Assembly (NCBI GenBank): GCA_021296325.1
Contig: JAGWAR010000014.1
Span: forward strand, 1-33,541
DNA length: 33,541 nucleotides
Source of the DNA: Alphaproteobacteria bacterium
GTDB lineage: Bacteria > Pseudomonadota > Alphaproteobacteria > GCA-2746255
Reading direction: 5' to 3'
The notes under the pieces were generated by a model. That model was given only the letters and a program-made list of their open reading frames with translations. It was not told the DNA's origin and searched no databases. Both the position numbers and the translations under genes were made by a program. Below are positions 1 to 7,871 of the stretch, piece after piece; position 1 is the stretch's first letter, and each line of letters opens with the position of its first letter.

Positions 1-717
1 CCGAATGGTACGTAGCGTACCCAGCACCTCGCTCAGTCCTTCGCGCAGCACTCTCCTGAAAGGAAGGCCAGTCCGCGGTTCGTCCGGCGTGAAGAAAAAA
101 AGCGGCAGCGCGAAGACGGCAAACCAGATGGCCGCAAGGGGGGTAACGGCCCGCACGTGCTCGGCCATTTCCTTGTCGAGGCCGAAAGGTGGCGTTTCCG
201 GCTGAACGATCCAGACGAGCGCGATGGCAAGACAGACTAGTCCGCCCGCGTAACCGGCTCCCCAGCCCCAGCCGGACACGCGGCCGAACAGATGCCGCGG
301 CACAAAGGACGGCAGCATCGAATTGTAGAAAACGATCGCAAGCTCGAAACCGAGATTGGCAACGGCCAGCAGGACAAGAGCAAGCAAAACGTCATCGGCG
401 GATGGCCGCACGAACCACATGGCAGCCACCGCGAGGATGGCCACCAGGCTGAAAAAACCAAGCCAGGGTTTCCGCCGCCCCGCCTTGTCGGAGAAGGTCC
501 CGAGAATCGGACTCAACACTGCGATCAGCAGGGCCGAGATGGTAAGCGTCTGTCACCACTGGGCGGACCCCGTCACCGGGTCGGCGGCGACGGCTTGCGT
601 GAAGTAAGGGGCGAAGAGAAAGGTGAGAATGATTGCCGGAATGGCCGAGTTGCCCCAGTCATAGAAGCACCACGCTGTTACCGGCTTCCGAAGCTGGCTG
701 GGTTCAAGCTGCCCCAA
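1..717 (-). pseudogene. UMF1-type MFS transporter, interrupted by in-frame TGA and cut by the window edge
   Basis: One reading frame across this stretch gives the N-terminal half of a major facilitator protein of the UMF1 (Atg22-like) group. It has an early FYDWGNSA motif (about residues 18-25), a hydrophobic first helix, then SPILGTFSDKAGRRKPWL, the MFS loop 2-3 signature, and further membrane helices running off the left edge. The frame contains TGA at 553-555 (codon 55), directly after SAQW, where relatives usually have a small residue such as glycine; a single GGA-to-TGA change would explain it. No frame change is needed on either side, so the rest of the gene looks unspoiled. The likeliest start is a TTG at 715-717, five bases after an AAGGAAG ribosome-binding site, 20 bases past the MmgE/PrpD stop. 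The substrate is unknown. It is either a recent pseudogene or a base-calling error; the family call is firm, the start less so. Confidence 0.75.
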
Positions 718-737
718 TCGGTCTTCCTTTCCCTGGT

Positions 738-2117
738 CTAGCCGACAAGTGCCTCGCCGAAATCGGCGGCGCGTTCGCAGGCCTCAAGGGCCTCAATCCG
801 TTGCAGAATGACTTCGCTTCGCGCGGCATCCAAGGTCAAAGCCGCGTTCTCCCGAAACTTCGCACGAATCGCCCCCATTGTAAGGGGCCGGTCCGCACAG
901 CCCCGGTTCTGATGTTCACGGTGGGAAAGCTCGCGGCCATCCTTCAGCGTGACGACCAGTTCGCCGGAGAAGTATTTCGGGAAACCACTGTTCGAATCCA
1001 CTTCGTAATCCACCTTTTTGGCCAGCGCCAGGACCGTCGGGTCCCGAAGCATGGTTTCCTCAAGCTCCGCCAGCCCGAAACGTCCGTGCTGAAAAGCGCT
1101 GGCGACGAGATAAGGCACACTGAACTGCGCGTCGTAGCCATTCGCCGGCTGGCGCTTGTTTTCGATCGGCTCGCAGACGGTCGTGATGACTTCCTTTGGC
1201 ACCAGGGCCAGGACGCGGGCGATGTCTTCGGCCCGAACCTGTCGTTTGTTTCTCAAGGTGAGGGCAGCATCGATGCAGGCATGGGCGAAGTGGCAGGCGG
1301 GGTAGGGCTTCGTCGCGACGTTCTGTAGCTCCCAGACATGGCCCAGGCCTGCCGTCGCGAGGCCGTACTCGCAATGCGCCGCCTCCGGCCCCAGATGGGA
1401 CTTGTAGAGCCCAAAGCGGCCTTCATAGGCGTGCCTTGGACCGATGAATCCGTGCTTCGCCAGCATGGCCGCCGTCAGGCCGGCCGACGCAGCCCATCCC
1501 GGGTGCAGCCGTTTCGTCCAGGCCCCGTCCTCTAGGAACTCCATGCTGCCCGAGGCAAGGCTTAAGGCGACGCCCTGGGCCATGGCCTGGGCCTTCGCAT
1601 CAAGCCCGAAAAGCCGGCCCGCGATCAGCGTGCATCCGAAAATGCCGGCGAGGCTGGTCGGGTGAAAACCCACTTGGTGAAAGCCTCCCTTCGCCACCGC
1701 GCCGATTCGCGCGCTTGCCTCGATACCGAGGATGAAGGCGGTAAGCATGGCGCGGCCGGAGGCCCCAGCCATCGTGGCGGCGGCGAGTGCGGCCGGAAAG
1801 GCGCTGGCCGTCGGGTGGACGATGCCGGCGACGTGGGTGTCGTCATAGTCGAGGCCATGGATCAGAAGGCCGTTCATCACCGCTGCGTCCCGCGGGGGCA
1901 ACCGCTCCTTGCGGCCGATCACGGCGGCCCCGCCATGGGAGGAAAGGGCGCTGAGGCCCTGGAAGGCCCTTTCCGCGAAATCGAAGCGGTTGGAGGCAAG
2001 CGCGATGCCGACCGCATCCAGGATAAGGGCCTTGGCGCGGGTCCGCACGTCGGGCGGCACATCCTCGTCCCGGAAGCTGGCTGCAAATTCACCTAGGGTT
2101 TCTGAAAGCGTCGCCAT
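738..2117 (-). CDS. MmgE/PrpD family protein
   Basis: This 459-residue protein is full length for the MmgE/PrpD family, whose characterised members include 2-methylcitrate dehydratase (PrpD) and cis-aconitate decarboxylase. It shows the family's all-helical N-terminal domain, with HGLDYDDTH near residues 68-76 and the HPTASAFPAALAAA stretch following, then GFHPTSLAGIFG, WTKRLHPGWAA and KPYPACHFAHACIDAAL in the expected order. There is no signal peptide, so it is cytoplasmic. No methylcitrate synthase, methylisocitrate lyase or other propionate genes lie nearby, so the true substrate cannot be named and PrpD itself is unlikely. It sits 52 bases after the M23-type gene and 20 bases before the MFS transporter on the same strand, which suggests one transcript and perhaps uptake of the substrate by that transporter (inference). 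The start is ATG; no strong Shine-Dalgarno sequence is visible. Confidence 0.87.
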   Translation of the reverse strand: MATLSETLGEFAASFRDEDVPPDVRTRAKALILDAVGIALASNRFDFAERAFQGLSALSSHGGAAVIGRKERLPPRDAAVMNGLLIHGLDYDDTHVAGIVHPTASAFPAALAAATMAGASGRAMLTAFILGIEASARIGAVAKGGFHQVGFHPTSLAGIFGCTLIAGRLFGLDAKAQAMAQGVALSLASGSMEFLEDGAWTKRLHPGWAASAGLTAAMLAKHGFIGPRHAYEGRFGLYKSHLGPEAAHCEYGLATAGLGHVWELQNVATKPYPACHFAHACIDAALTLRNKRQVRAEDIARVLALVPKEVITTVCEPIENKRQPANGYDAQFSVPYLVASAFQHGRFGLAELEETMLRDPTVLALAKKVDYEVDSNSGFPKYFSGELVVTLKDGRELSHREHQNRGCADRPLTMGAIRAKFRENAALTLDAARSEVILQRIEALEACERAADFGEALVG

Positions 2118-2169
2118 ATGGGATGAGGGGTTAAGGGGCTCTGGACGCTTTCCTATACCGCCCCGGGGC

Positions 2170-2739
2170 CTAGCTTGGAAGGAGCGGCGTGGGATCGATC
2201 ACGGGGTAGGTCTTGTAGAGGTCGGTGACCCGGCCGGCAAAGTCCCGGACGCGGTGGCTTCGCAGCTCCGGGTCCGCCGCTTGGCGTGCCTCGAGGTGGA
2301 GGTGATTGGTGATCCCCGGATAGCGGCGAGTCAGGTCTTGGACCGTACCGAGAAGGGTCCTTCCGGCCTCCACGGCCTCGTCCGCCTTGACCAGGGGGGC
2401 CACGTAGAAATGCCGGATCACCAGGCCCGTTGGCGCCGTCACCTCCACGTAGCGGTAGTGGGGGTCCCCCCCATAAGCCCAGCCAAGGCGACTGACGGTC
2501 CCGCCGATGGCGCTTAGGACGGGGGTGCCGGGGGCGGCGATCAGGTCGATCCCCAGATGCGTCCGCCGGCCGCCGTCCCGGCTTGCCCCGAAATGGCCCT
2601 CGCCTTTTGCGTCCCTTCCCCGGATCGCCGGATTGGGGACGGGGCTGGCCAGTCGGGGCAGGGGTGGCCGCCCGGGGGTCCCGGGTAGGGGCTCTGGTAG
2701 GACTGGTATGGCCATACGCACTACTTCACTGCCGGACAT
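2170..2739 (-). CDS. M23 (LytM-type) metallopeptidase-like protein
   Basis: The central and C-terminal part matches the peptidase M23 fold of cell-wall endopeptidases. It contains RTHLGIDLIAAPGTPV (the HxxxD zinc motif) followed by an SAIGGTVSRLGW strand pair, and later NHLHLE (the HxH zinc motif). All expected metal ligands are present, so it could be an active peptidase on peptidoglycan cross-links, although many relatives act as regulators. There is no signal peptide or membrane helix and the N-terminus is proline-rich, which is odd for a murein enzyme; the exporting start could have been missed or the protein may act on another substrate. The start is uncertain. I use the ATG at 2739 (MSGSEVVRMAIP). 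A TTG at 2760 lies only about a dozen bases from the predicted transcription start, and another ATG at 2715 begins MAIPVLPE. None has a good ribosome-binding site. Confidence 0.68.
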   Translation of the reverse strand: MSGSEVVRMAIPVLPEPLPGTPGRPPLPRLASPVPNPAIRGRDAKGEGHFGASRDGGRRTHLGIDLIAAPGTPVLSAIGGTVSRLGWAYGGDPHYRYVEVTAPTGLVIRHFYVAPLVKADEAVEAGRTLLGTVQDLTRRYPGITNHLHLEARQAADPELRSHRVRDFAGRVTDLYKTYPVIDPTPLLPS

Positions 2740-2774
2740 GGAAGGGCTCACATGTTGCAAGGGAGAATGTAGGA

Positions 2775-2803
2775 ATACTATCCTATAACGAAGGACCTGT
2801 CAA
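2775..2803 (-). promoter_or_regulatory. sigma70-type promoter for the M23/MmgE/MFS genes
   Basis: Read on the minus strand there is a perfect -35 TTGACA (2803-2798), a 17-base spacer and a -10 TAGTAT (2780-2775), five of six bases matching consensus. Transcription would begin near 2768, about 30 bases before the ATG at 2739. It is the best promoter match I saw in the window. dusA diverges from the same intergenic region. Confidence 0.6.
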
Positions 2804-2856
2804 GACGGCAGGCTTGGCGGTTGCCTTTCCGACGCAGGCGGGCCAAGTTCGCGGCC

Positions 2857-3915
2857 ATGACAAAAACGAATTCACCCCGGTCGGATCGCCGCATCTCCGT
2901 CGCCCCCATGATGGGACGGACGGACCGTCACGATCGCTATTTCCTTCGGCAGATCACGCGCCGGGCCCTCCTCTATACGGAGATGCTGGCGACCGGCGAG
3001 GTCCTTCACGCCGACCCGGAACGCTCCCTGGCCTTTCACCCGGCGGAGCGACCGCTCGCCCTGCAACTTGGCGGCTCGGAGCCCGCCGAGCTTGCCGCTG
3101 CGGCCCGGCTTGGAGCGTCCTTCGGCTATGATGAGATCAACCTCAACATCGGCTGCCCCAGCGACCGGGTCCAACGGGGCCGCTTCGGGGCCTGCCTGAT
3201 GGTCGAGCCCGAGCGGGTCGCAGAAGGCCTCCGGGCAATGGGAGAGGCCGTCACGGTCCCGGTCACGGTCAAGACCCGGATCGGGGTTGACGAACATGAC
3301 AGCTACGATTTTCTGTCCCGCTTCGTGGGGGCGGTGGCGGCCGCGGGCTGCCGGACCGTCATCGTCCATGCCCGCAAGGCCTATCTGAAGGGGCTGAGCC
3401 CGAAGGAGAATCGCTCGGTGCCGCCGCTTCGCTACGACGTCGTTTACCGGCTGAAGGCGGATTTCCCCGATCTCGAGATCGTCCTCAATGGCGGGGTCGA
3501 GACCCTGGAGGCGGCCGAGGCCCATCTTGCCCATGTGGACGGCGTGATGATCGGGCGGGCCGCTTATCAGAACCCCTACCTGCTGGCCGGGGTCGATCGG
3601 CGTTTCTTTGACGAGACCGAGCCGCCGCCTTCCCGGGAAGCGGTGCTGGAGGCCATGCTGCCCTACCTGGAAGCCGAGGTCGAAAAGGGGATCCCTCTTG
3701 CCCGGATGACCCGCCACCTCTTTGGCCTCTTTACGGGGATGCCCGGGGCGCGGCTCTGGCGGCAGCACCTGACCGAACACGCCGCCCGTCCCGGCGCCGG
3801 TGTTGACGTCGTGCGCGACGCCTTTCGGACAATCACCTTGGCCAGGGTCTCAACGCCGGATCTAGACGTTGGGCCGATGATGGCCTCTGTCAGGATGGTG
3901 GGTGCTAGACGCTGA
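2857..3915 (+). CDS. dusA: tRNA-dihydrouridine(20/20a) synthase DusA
   Basis: DusA reduces uridine 20/20a in the tRNA D-loop to dihydrouridine with FMN and NADPH. The 352-residue product opens its TIM barrel with SVAPMMGRTDRHDRYF (residues 14-29), has the TEMLATG strand, the LQLGGSEP FMN strand, and NLNIGCPSDRV, whose Cys100 is the catalytic acid. KTRIGVD and HARKAYLKGLSPKENR follow; that last stretch is typical of DusA rather than DusB or DusC. NGGV and IGRAAYQNP form the phosphate-binding end. The frame is open further upstream to a TTG at 2821, but the ATG at 2857 places the conserved start correctly. The 3' end overlaps the convergent sufA-like gene by 11 bases, so neither transcript has its own intergenic terminator there. 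Confidence 0.95.
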   Translation: MTKTNSPRSDRRISVAPMMGRTDRHDRYFLRQITRRALLYTEMLATGEVLHADPERSLAFHPAERPLALQLGGSEPAELAAAARLGASFGYDEINLNIGCPSDRVQRGRFGACLMVEPERVAEGLRAMGEAVTVPVTVKTRIGVDEHDSYDFLSRFVGAVAAAGCRTVIVHARKAYLKGLSPKENRSVPPLRYDVVYRLKADFPDLEIVLNGGVETLEAAEAHLAHVDGVMIGRAAYQNPYLLAGVDRRFFDETEPPPSREAVLEAMLPYLEAEVEKGIPLARMTRHLFGLFTGMPGARLWRQHLTEHAARPGAGVDVVRDAFRTITLARVSTPDLDVGPMMASVRMVGARR

Positions 3916-4246
3916 AGGATTCCCCGCAGCCGCAGGTTCCCTTCACGTTCGGGTTCTTGAAGACAAATCCGGACTGGAACGTATCCTCGACGTAGTCGAT
4001 TTCGCTGCCGATCAGAAACATCAGCGCCGCCGGATCGATAAAAAGCGTGATCCCCTTAACCTCGACAACCTCGTCACCCGGGGGGACGTCGTCAACATAT
4101 TCCATCTTGTAGGAGTGGCCGGAACAGCCGGTGTTCGTCACGGCTAGCCGCAGGCCGACGGCCGGCTTTTCCTGACGGCGGGCCAGCAACGCTTTGACCC
4201 GCTCGGCGGCGGCGTCCGTCATTGTTAGGGGGGCATTTACCGGCAT
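3905..4246 (-). CDS. sufA: A-type Fe-S carrier protein (SufA/HesB family)
   Basis: A-type carriers receive clusters from the SufBCD scaffold and pass them to apoproteins. This 113-residue protein is family length and holds the three invariant cysteines: Cys41 in NTGCSGHSY, and Cys105 and Cys107 in the C-terminal TCGCGESF. It is the last gene of the suf operon, 12 bases after sufT, and its tail overlaps dusA on the other strand. By sequence alone SufA, IscA and ErpA are hard to separate; the operon position supports SufA. Confidence 0.92.
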   Translation of the reverse strand: MPVNAPLTMTDAAAERVKALLARRQEKPAVGLRLAVTNTGCSGHSYKMEYVDDVPPGDEVVEVKGITLFIDPAALMFLIGSEIDYVEDTFQSGFVFKNPNVKGTCGCGESFSV

Positions 4247-4258
4247 CTGTTTCCTCTC

Positions 4259-4810
4259 CTACAAAAGGCCCACTTCAAGCTGGGCCGCCTCCGACATCAT
4301 GCTTTGGTCCCAGGGCGGGTCGAAAACGACTTCGACATTCGCTTCCCTGACGTTCGGTACGCCGAGCAGTTTCTGACGGACATCCTCGGCAAGGATGTCC
4401 CCCATCCCGCAGCCCGGCGCGGTCAGCGTCATGGTGATATCGACACGGCTGCCGCCCGTTTCAAGGGTCGTGATCTTACAGTCGTAGATCAGGCCAAGGT
4501 CGACGATGTTGACCGGGATTTCCGGGTCATAGCAGGTCCGAAGCTGTTCCCAGATGGCTTCCTCGTCGGCTGCCGTGCCGTTTCCCGCCTGTTCGGGGGG
4601 CGCCACCTTTTCCTTGGTTTCCAGCCCAAGCGCGTCGGCGTCCTTGCCGTCGATGCGGGCGAGGTTGCCGTGCACGGCGACCGTGTAGGTCCCGCCGAGC
4701 GCCTGGGTGACTGTCACCGGGGTGCCGGCCTGAAGTTCGATTCGCGTGCCGGCAGGAATCAGGGTGGCGTCACAATCGCGCTTCAGGGTGATGATACCTT
4801 CTCCGGTCAT
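4259..4810 (-). CDS. sufT: Fe-S cluster assembly protein SufT (DUF59/MIP18 family)
   Basis: SufT is an accessory maturation factor needed for some Fe-S proteins under high demand. The 183-residue product has an N-terminal half with a basic IITLKRDCDATLIPAGT start (residues 6-22), shared by SufT-type proteins but not by plain DUF59 proteins, then a DUF59 domain from about residue 85. That domain has YDPEIPVNIVDLGLIYD (94-110) and TAPGCGMGDIL with the conserved Cys134. The frame stays open upstream to 5092, but that extension is the antisense-free shadow of sufU; the ATG at 4810 begins the homologous part and leaves a 14-base gap from sufU. It lies between sufU and the sufA-like gene, the usual alphaproteobacterial order. 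Confidence 0.9.
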   Translation of the reverse strand: MTGEGIITLKRDCDATLIPAGTRIELQAGTPVTVTQALGGTYTVAVHGNLARIDGKDADALGLETKEKVAPPEQAGNGTAADEEAIWEQLRTCYDPEIPVNIVDLGLIYDCKITTLETGGSRVDITMTLTAPGCGMGDILAEDVRQKLLGVPNVREANVEVVFDPPWDQSMMSEAAQLEVGLL

Positions 4811-4824
4811 GCCGCTTGCCCCGC

Positions 4825-5280
4825 CTATTCCGTTTTTACGGCTTCGTGCCGCTGGTCCAGTGCGGCGGCCAGCGTGTGCCAGGCCAGCGTTGCGCATTTC
4901 ACGCGGGAGGGAAACGCTCGCACGCCCGTCAGCGCGGCCAGCTTGTCCAGCGTTGTCAGTTCGGCCGCCGTCGGCGGTTCCTTCCGCGTAACCAGTTCCT
5001 GAAATTGCTGGAAAAGGGCCCGCGCTTCCGCCTCCGTCTTGCCGATCACCATGTCCGTCATCATCGAGGCCGACGCGGTCGAGATCGCGCAACCAACGCC
5101 TTCAAAGGCGACGTTCTTCACAAGGCCGTCCTCGACGATCAGCTTAACCGTGAGCCGGTCGCCACAAAGCGGATTGAAGCCTTCCGCCTCGCGGTTCGAA
5201 TCCGCAAGCTTTCCGAAATGGCGAGGCCGCTTGCTGTGATCAATGATGACTTCCTGGTAAAGGTCCTTGAGGTCAAGCAT
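4825..5280 (-). CDS. sufU: SufU-type Fe-S assembly sulfurtransferase
   Basis: SufU is an IscU-fold protein that binds zinc and takes persulfide sulfur from SufS to feed SufBCD. The 151-residue protein has the three conserved cysteines, Cys39 in NPLCGD (with Asp41), Cys64 in GVGCAIS and Cys129 in RVKCATL. It also carries the roughly 20-residue insertion between the second and third cysteine regions (PPTAAELTTLDKLAALTGV, about 102-120) that separates SufU from IscU. IscU's LPPVK motif and its partner histidine are missing. The start ATG overlaps the sufS stop by one base (TGATG), so the two are translationally coupled, as expected for functional partners. Confidence 0.93.
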   Translation of the reverse strand: MLDLKDLYQEVIIDHSKRPRHFGKLADSNREAEGFNPLCGDRLTVKLIVEDGLVKNVAFEGVGCAISTASASMMTDMVIGKTEAEARALFQQFQELVTRKEPPTAAELTTLDKLAALTGVRAFPSRVKCATLAWHTLAAALDQRHEAVKTE

Positions 5281-6533
5281 CAGCCAAAGATCTCCAGTAC
5301 CTTTTCGAGGCCGGCGGCGAGAGCGTCGACGTCCTCGGGGGTGTTGTATAGCCCGAACGAGGCCCGTGCCGTCGCTGGAATGCCGAAGCGTTCCATCAGC
5401 GGCTGGGCGCAGTGATGGCCGGTCCGGATCGCCACGCCTTCGCCATCAAGCACCGTGCCCACGTCGTGGGGATGGGCGCGATCGAGGACAAAGGAAAGGA
5501 TGCTTGCCTTCTCCCTTGCCGTGCCGATCGGCCGGAGCCCCCTGATGCGGGAAAGCCGCTCCGTCGCGTAGTGGAGGACAGCCTGCTCATGGGCCATGAT
5601 CTCCGGAATGCCGAGCCCCTCGAGATAGTCGATGGCGGCCCCCAGTCCAATGGCGCCCGCGATGTGCGGCGTGCCTGCCTCGAACTTATGAGGAATGACG
5701 TTGTAATCCGTCTTCTCGAAGGTGACGGAACGGATCATGTCGCCGCCGCCCTGATAGGGGGGCATGGCTTCCAGATGCTTGGCCTTGCCGTAGAGCACCC
5801 CGATGCCGGAGGGGCCGTAGAGCTTGTGCCCGGAAAAGACGTAGAAATCACAGTCGAAGTCCTGCACGTCCACCTTCTGGTGCGGAACGGCCTGGCACCC
5901 ATCGACCAGCACCGGTACCCCCCGCTCATGGGCAAGCCGGACGATGTCGTGAATGGGCGTGACGGTTCCGATCGCGTTCGACACGTGAGTCATCGCGACC
6001 AACCGCGTGCGCGTATTCAAAAGCTCCGCATAGGCATCTATCTCAAGCTCGCCGGCATTGTTCACCGGGACGACCCGCAGCACGATGCCGGTTATGTCCC
6101 TTAAAAGCTGCCAAGGCACGATGTTCGAATGGTGCTCGAGCGCGGAGAGGATGATCTCATCGCCTTCCTTCAGGAAGGCGCGACCGAAACTTTGGGCGAC
6201 CAGGTTGATCCCTTCCGTTGCGCCGCGGACGAAAAGGATCTCGCGTGCCTCCGGCGCGTTCAGGAAGGCGCGGACCTTCTCGCGGGCGCCCTCGAAAGCG
6301 GCCGTCGTCTTTTCGGACAGTTCGTAAACGCCGCGGTGAATGTTCGCGTATTCCGCCTCATAGACGTGGCGAACCGCTTCGATGACGGCGCGCGGTTTCT
6401 GGGCGCTCGCGGCGCTGTCTAAATATACCAGTGGCTTTCCATGAGCCTCGGTCTTCAGGATCGGGAAGTCCTCCCGCGCCCGCCAGGCGTCGAAGCCATG
6501 TGGCCTCGGATCTAGGGTGGCCGGTTTCGTCAT
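5280..6533 (-). CDS. sufS: cysteine desulfurase SufS
   Basis: SufS removes sulfur from cysteine with PLP, forming a persulfide that is passed to SufU. The 417-residue protein matches group II desulfurases: LDSAASAQKP near residue 39, NIHRGVYELSE, the ALEHHSNIVPW motif, the PLP lysine Lys237 in FSGHKLYGPSG, and the short RTGHHCAQPLM loop with catalytic Cys375. The open frame runs upstream to 7016 opposite nothing conserved; that part is sufD read in another frame. The ATG at 6533 overlaps the sufD stop (ATGA), which fixes the start and indicates translational coupling. Its stop overlaps sufU's start by one base. Confidence 0.96.
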   Translation of the reverse strand: MTKPATLDPRPHGFDAWRAREDFPILKTEAHGKPLVYLDSAASAQKPRAVIEAVRHVYEAEYANIHRGVYELSEKTTAAFEGAREKVRAFLNAPEAREILFVRGATEGINLVAQSFGRAFLKEGDEIILSALEHHSNIVPWQLLRDITGIVLRVVPVNNAGELEIDAYAELLNTRTRLVAMTHVSNAIGTVTPIHDIVRLAHERGVPVLVDGCQAVPHQKVDVQDFDCDFYVFSGHKLYGPSGIGVLYGKAKHLEAMPPYQGGGDMIRSVTFEKTDYNVIPHKFEAGTPHIAGAIGLGAAIDYLEGLGIPEIMAHEQAVLHYATERLSRIRGLRPIGTAREKASILSFVLDRAHPHDVGTVLDGEGVAIRTGHHCAQPLMERFGIPATARASFGLYNTPEDVDALAAGLEKVLEIFG

Positions 6534-7861
6534 GCCTGACCTCCCGTTCCGGACAAGCCGGCAAGCCAGTCCGCCATCGCGTGGCGTAGCGCCTCGCGAA
6601 TGGAAATGTTTTCGATGTCGTCGAGCATTTCGGTAACAAAAGCCTCTGTCAGCAGGCTGCGCGCCGCATTTTCGGAAAGGCCTCGCGAGCGAAGGTAGAA
6701 AAGCGCCTGTTCGTCCAGTTCGCTGACGGTGGCGCCGTGGCTGCACTGAACGTCGTCCGCGTGGATCCGCAATTCCGGCTTCGTATTCGCCTGCGCTTCG
6801 TCCGAAAGCAGGAGGTTGCGGTTCAATTGATGCGCCGCTGTCTTCTGGGCATCCGGGCGGACGATGATCTTGCCCTGAAAAACCGTCTCCGCGTGATCGC
6901 CAACGACGCTTTTGTAGGTTTCGTTGCAGGTGCTTCCGGGCTTTGCGTGGTCGATGGTCGTCGTCGTATCGAGGTGCGGGCGCTGGCGCGCCAGGTTGAT
7001 CCCGTTCAGCCGGCAATCGATTCCACTGCCGTCCAGCAGGGCCCGGATCTCGTTTCTGGCGAGGCTGCCCCCCAAGGACATCGCAAAGCTGTCATACGTC
7101 GCATGGTCTTCGATTTTTGTGAGGGTCATCGCGATGTGGTAGGCGGCTTCCCCCTCGCTTTGCAGCTTATGGTGGTGAAGACGGGCTTTTTCCTCGACGC
7201 GAATCTCGGTCACGACGTTCGTCCAGTATTCGGCTTTCCCGGTTCCGAGATAGCTTTCAAAAACGGTGGCCGCGCTTCCCTTTCCGGCCATGATCAGGTT
7301 GCGCAGATGCATGGCCGATCGTGCCGCCGCGTCCGTCGTCAGGAAAAAGAGGTGCACCGGGGCCTCCAACTCGACGCCGGGCTCGATCGTCAGGACGGCG
7401 CCTTCTGTCATGAGGGCGGTGTTCATGTCCAGAAAAGCCGGCTCTTCCGGTTTGTTGTCCGTTGCCAGATGGTCGGCGATCAGATCCGGGGCTTCCTTCA
7501 GCGCCTCGCCAAGGGTCATCAGCCGAACGCCCTTGGGCAGGGCGTTGTGTGTCGAGCCGTCGCTTTCCGCGCGCCCGTTCACAAAAACGATCCGGTGGGC
7601 CGTACCCAGGTCGGGAATATGCGCCGGAACGGTTGCCGGCATCTTGCCGCTGGCCGCCGTTTGCGGTGCAAAGACGTCCTTGGCCAGCGGCGCAAGGTTG
7701 GTGTATTTCCAGGCCTCCGTCTTTCGCGTCGGGAAGCCGCGTTCGGCGAAGCGTGCAAAGGCGTCCGCACGCAGCTCCGAAAGCCACGCCAAGTTCCTTC
7801 CCGGAAGGCCGTTCTGCCATTCCGGGTAGCGTTCGATGTATGCGCTTCCGATTTGCGTCAT
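6530..7861 (-). CDS. sufD: Fe-S assembly scaffold subunit SufD
   Basis: SufD pairs with SufB and the SufC ATPase dimer to form the SufBC2D scaffold on which clusters are built. The 443-residue protein has the N-terminal helical region with FPTRKTEAWKYTNL (about residues 34-47), then the right-handed beta-helix core, including GKGSAATVFESYLG and GSGIDCRLNGINL, and the conserved C-terminal DDVQCSHGATVSELDEQALFYLRSRG stretch, in which the HGAT element is diagnostic. The frame can be extended by 42 codons to 7987, but that part overlaps sufC and has no homology; the ATG at 7861 (MTQIGSAYIERYPEW) lies 10 bases after the sufC stop. No lesion is visible. Confidence 0.95.
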   Translation of the reverse strand: MTQIGSAYIERYPEWQNGLPGRNLAWLSELRADAFARFAERGFPTRKTEAWKYTNLAPLAKDVFAPQTAASGKMPATVPAHIPDLGTAHRIVFVNGRAESDGSTHNALPKGVRLMTLGEALKEAPDLIADHLATDNKPEEPAFLDMNTALMTEGAVLTIEPGVELEAPVHLFFLTTDAAARSAMHLRNLIMAGKGSAATVFESYLGTGKAEYWTNVVTEIRVEEKARLHHHKLQSEGEAAYHIAMTLTKIEDHATYDSFAMSLGGSLARNEIRALLDGSGIDCRLNGINLARQRPHLDTTTTIDHAKPGSTCNETYKSVVGDHAETVFQGKIIVRPDAQKTAAHQLNRNLLLSDEAQANTKPELRIHADDVQCSHGATVSELDEQALFYLRSRGLSENAARSLLTEAFVTEMLDDIENISIREALRHAMADWLAGLSGTGGQA

Positions 7862-7871
7862 GGGTGTGTGC

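Noticed and set aside
2755-2784. Plus-strand promoter for dusA (TTGCAA with TATCCT)
   Set aside because: The spacing of 18 bases is acceptable but both boxes match poorly (four of six bases in the -10), so I do not list it as a feature.
6534-7016. N-terminal extension of sufS reading upstream from 6533
   Set aside because: It is sufD in another frame; the ATG at 6533 overlaps the sufD stop and begins the conserved SufS N-terminus.
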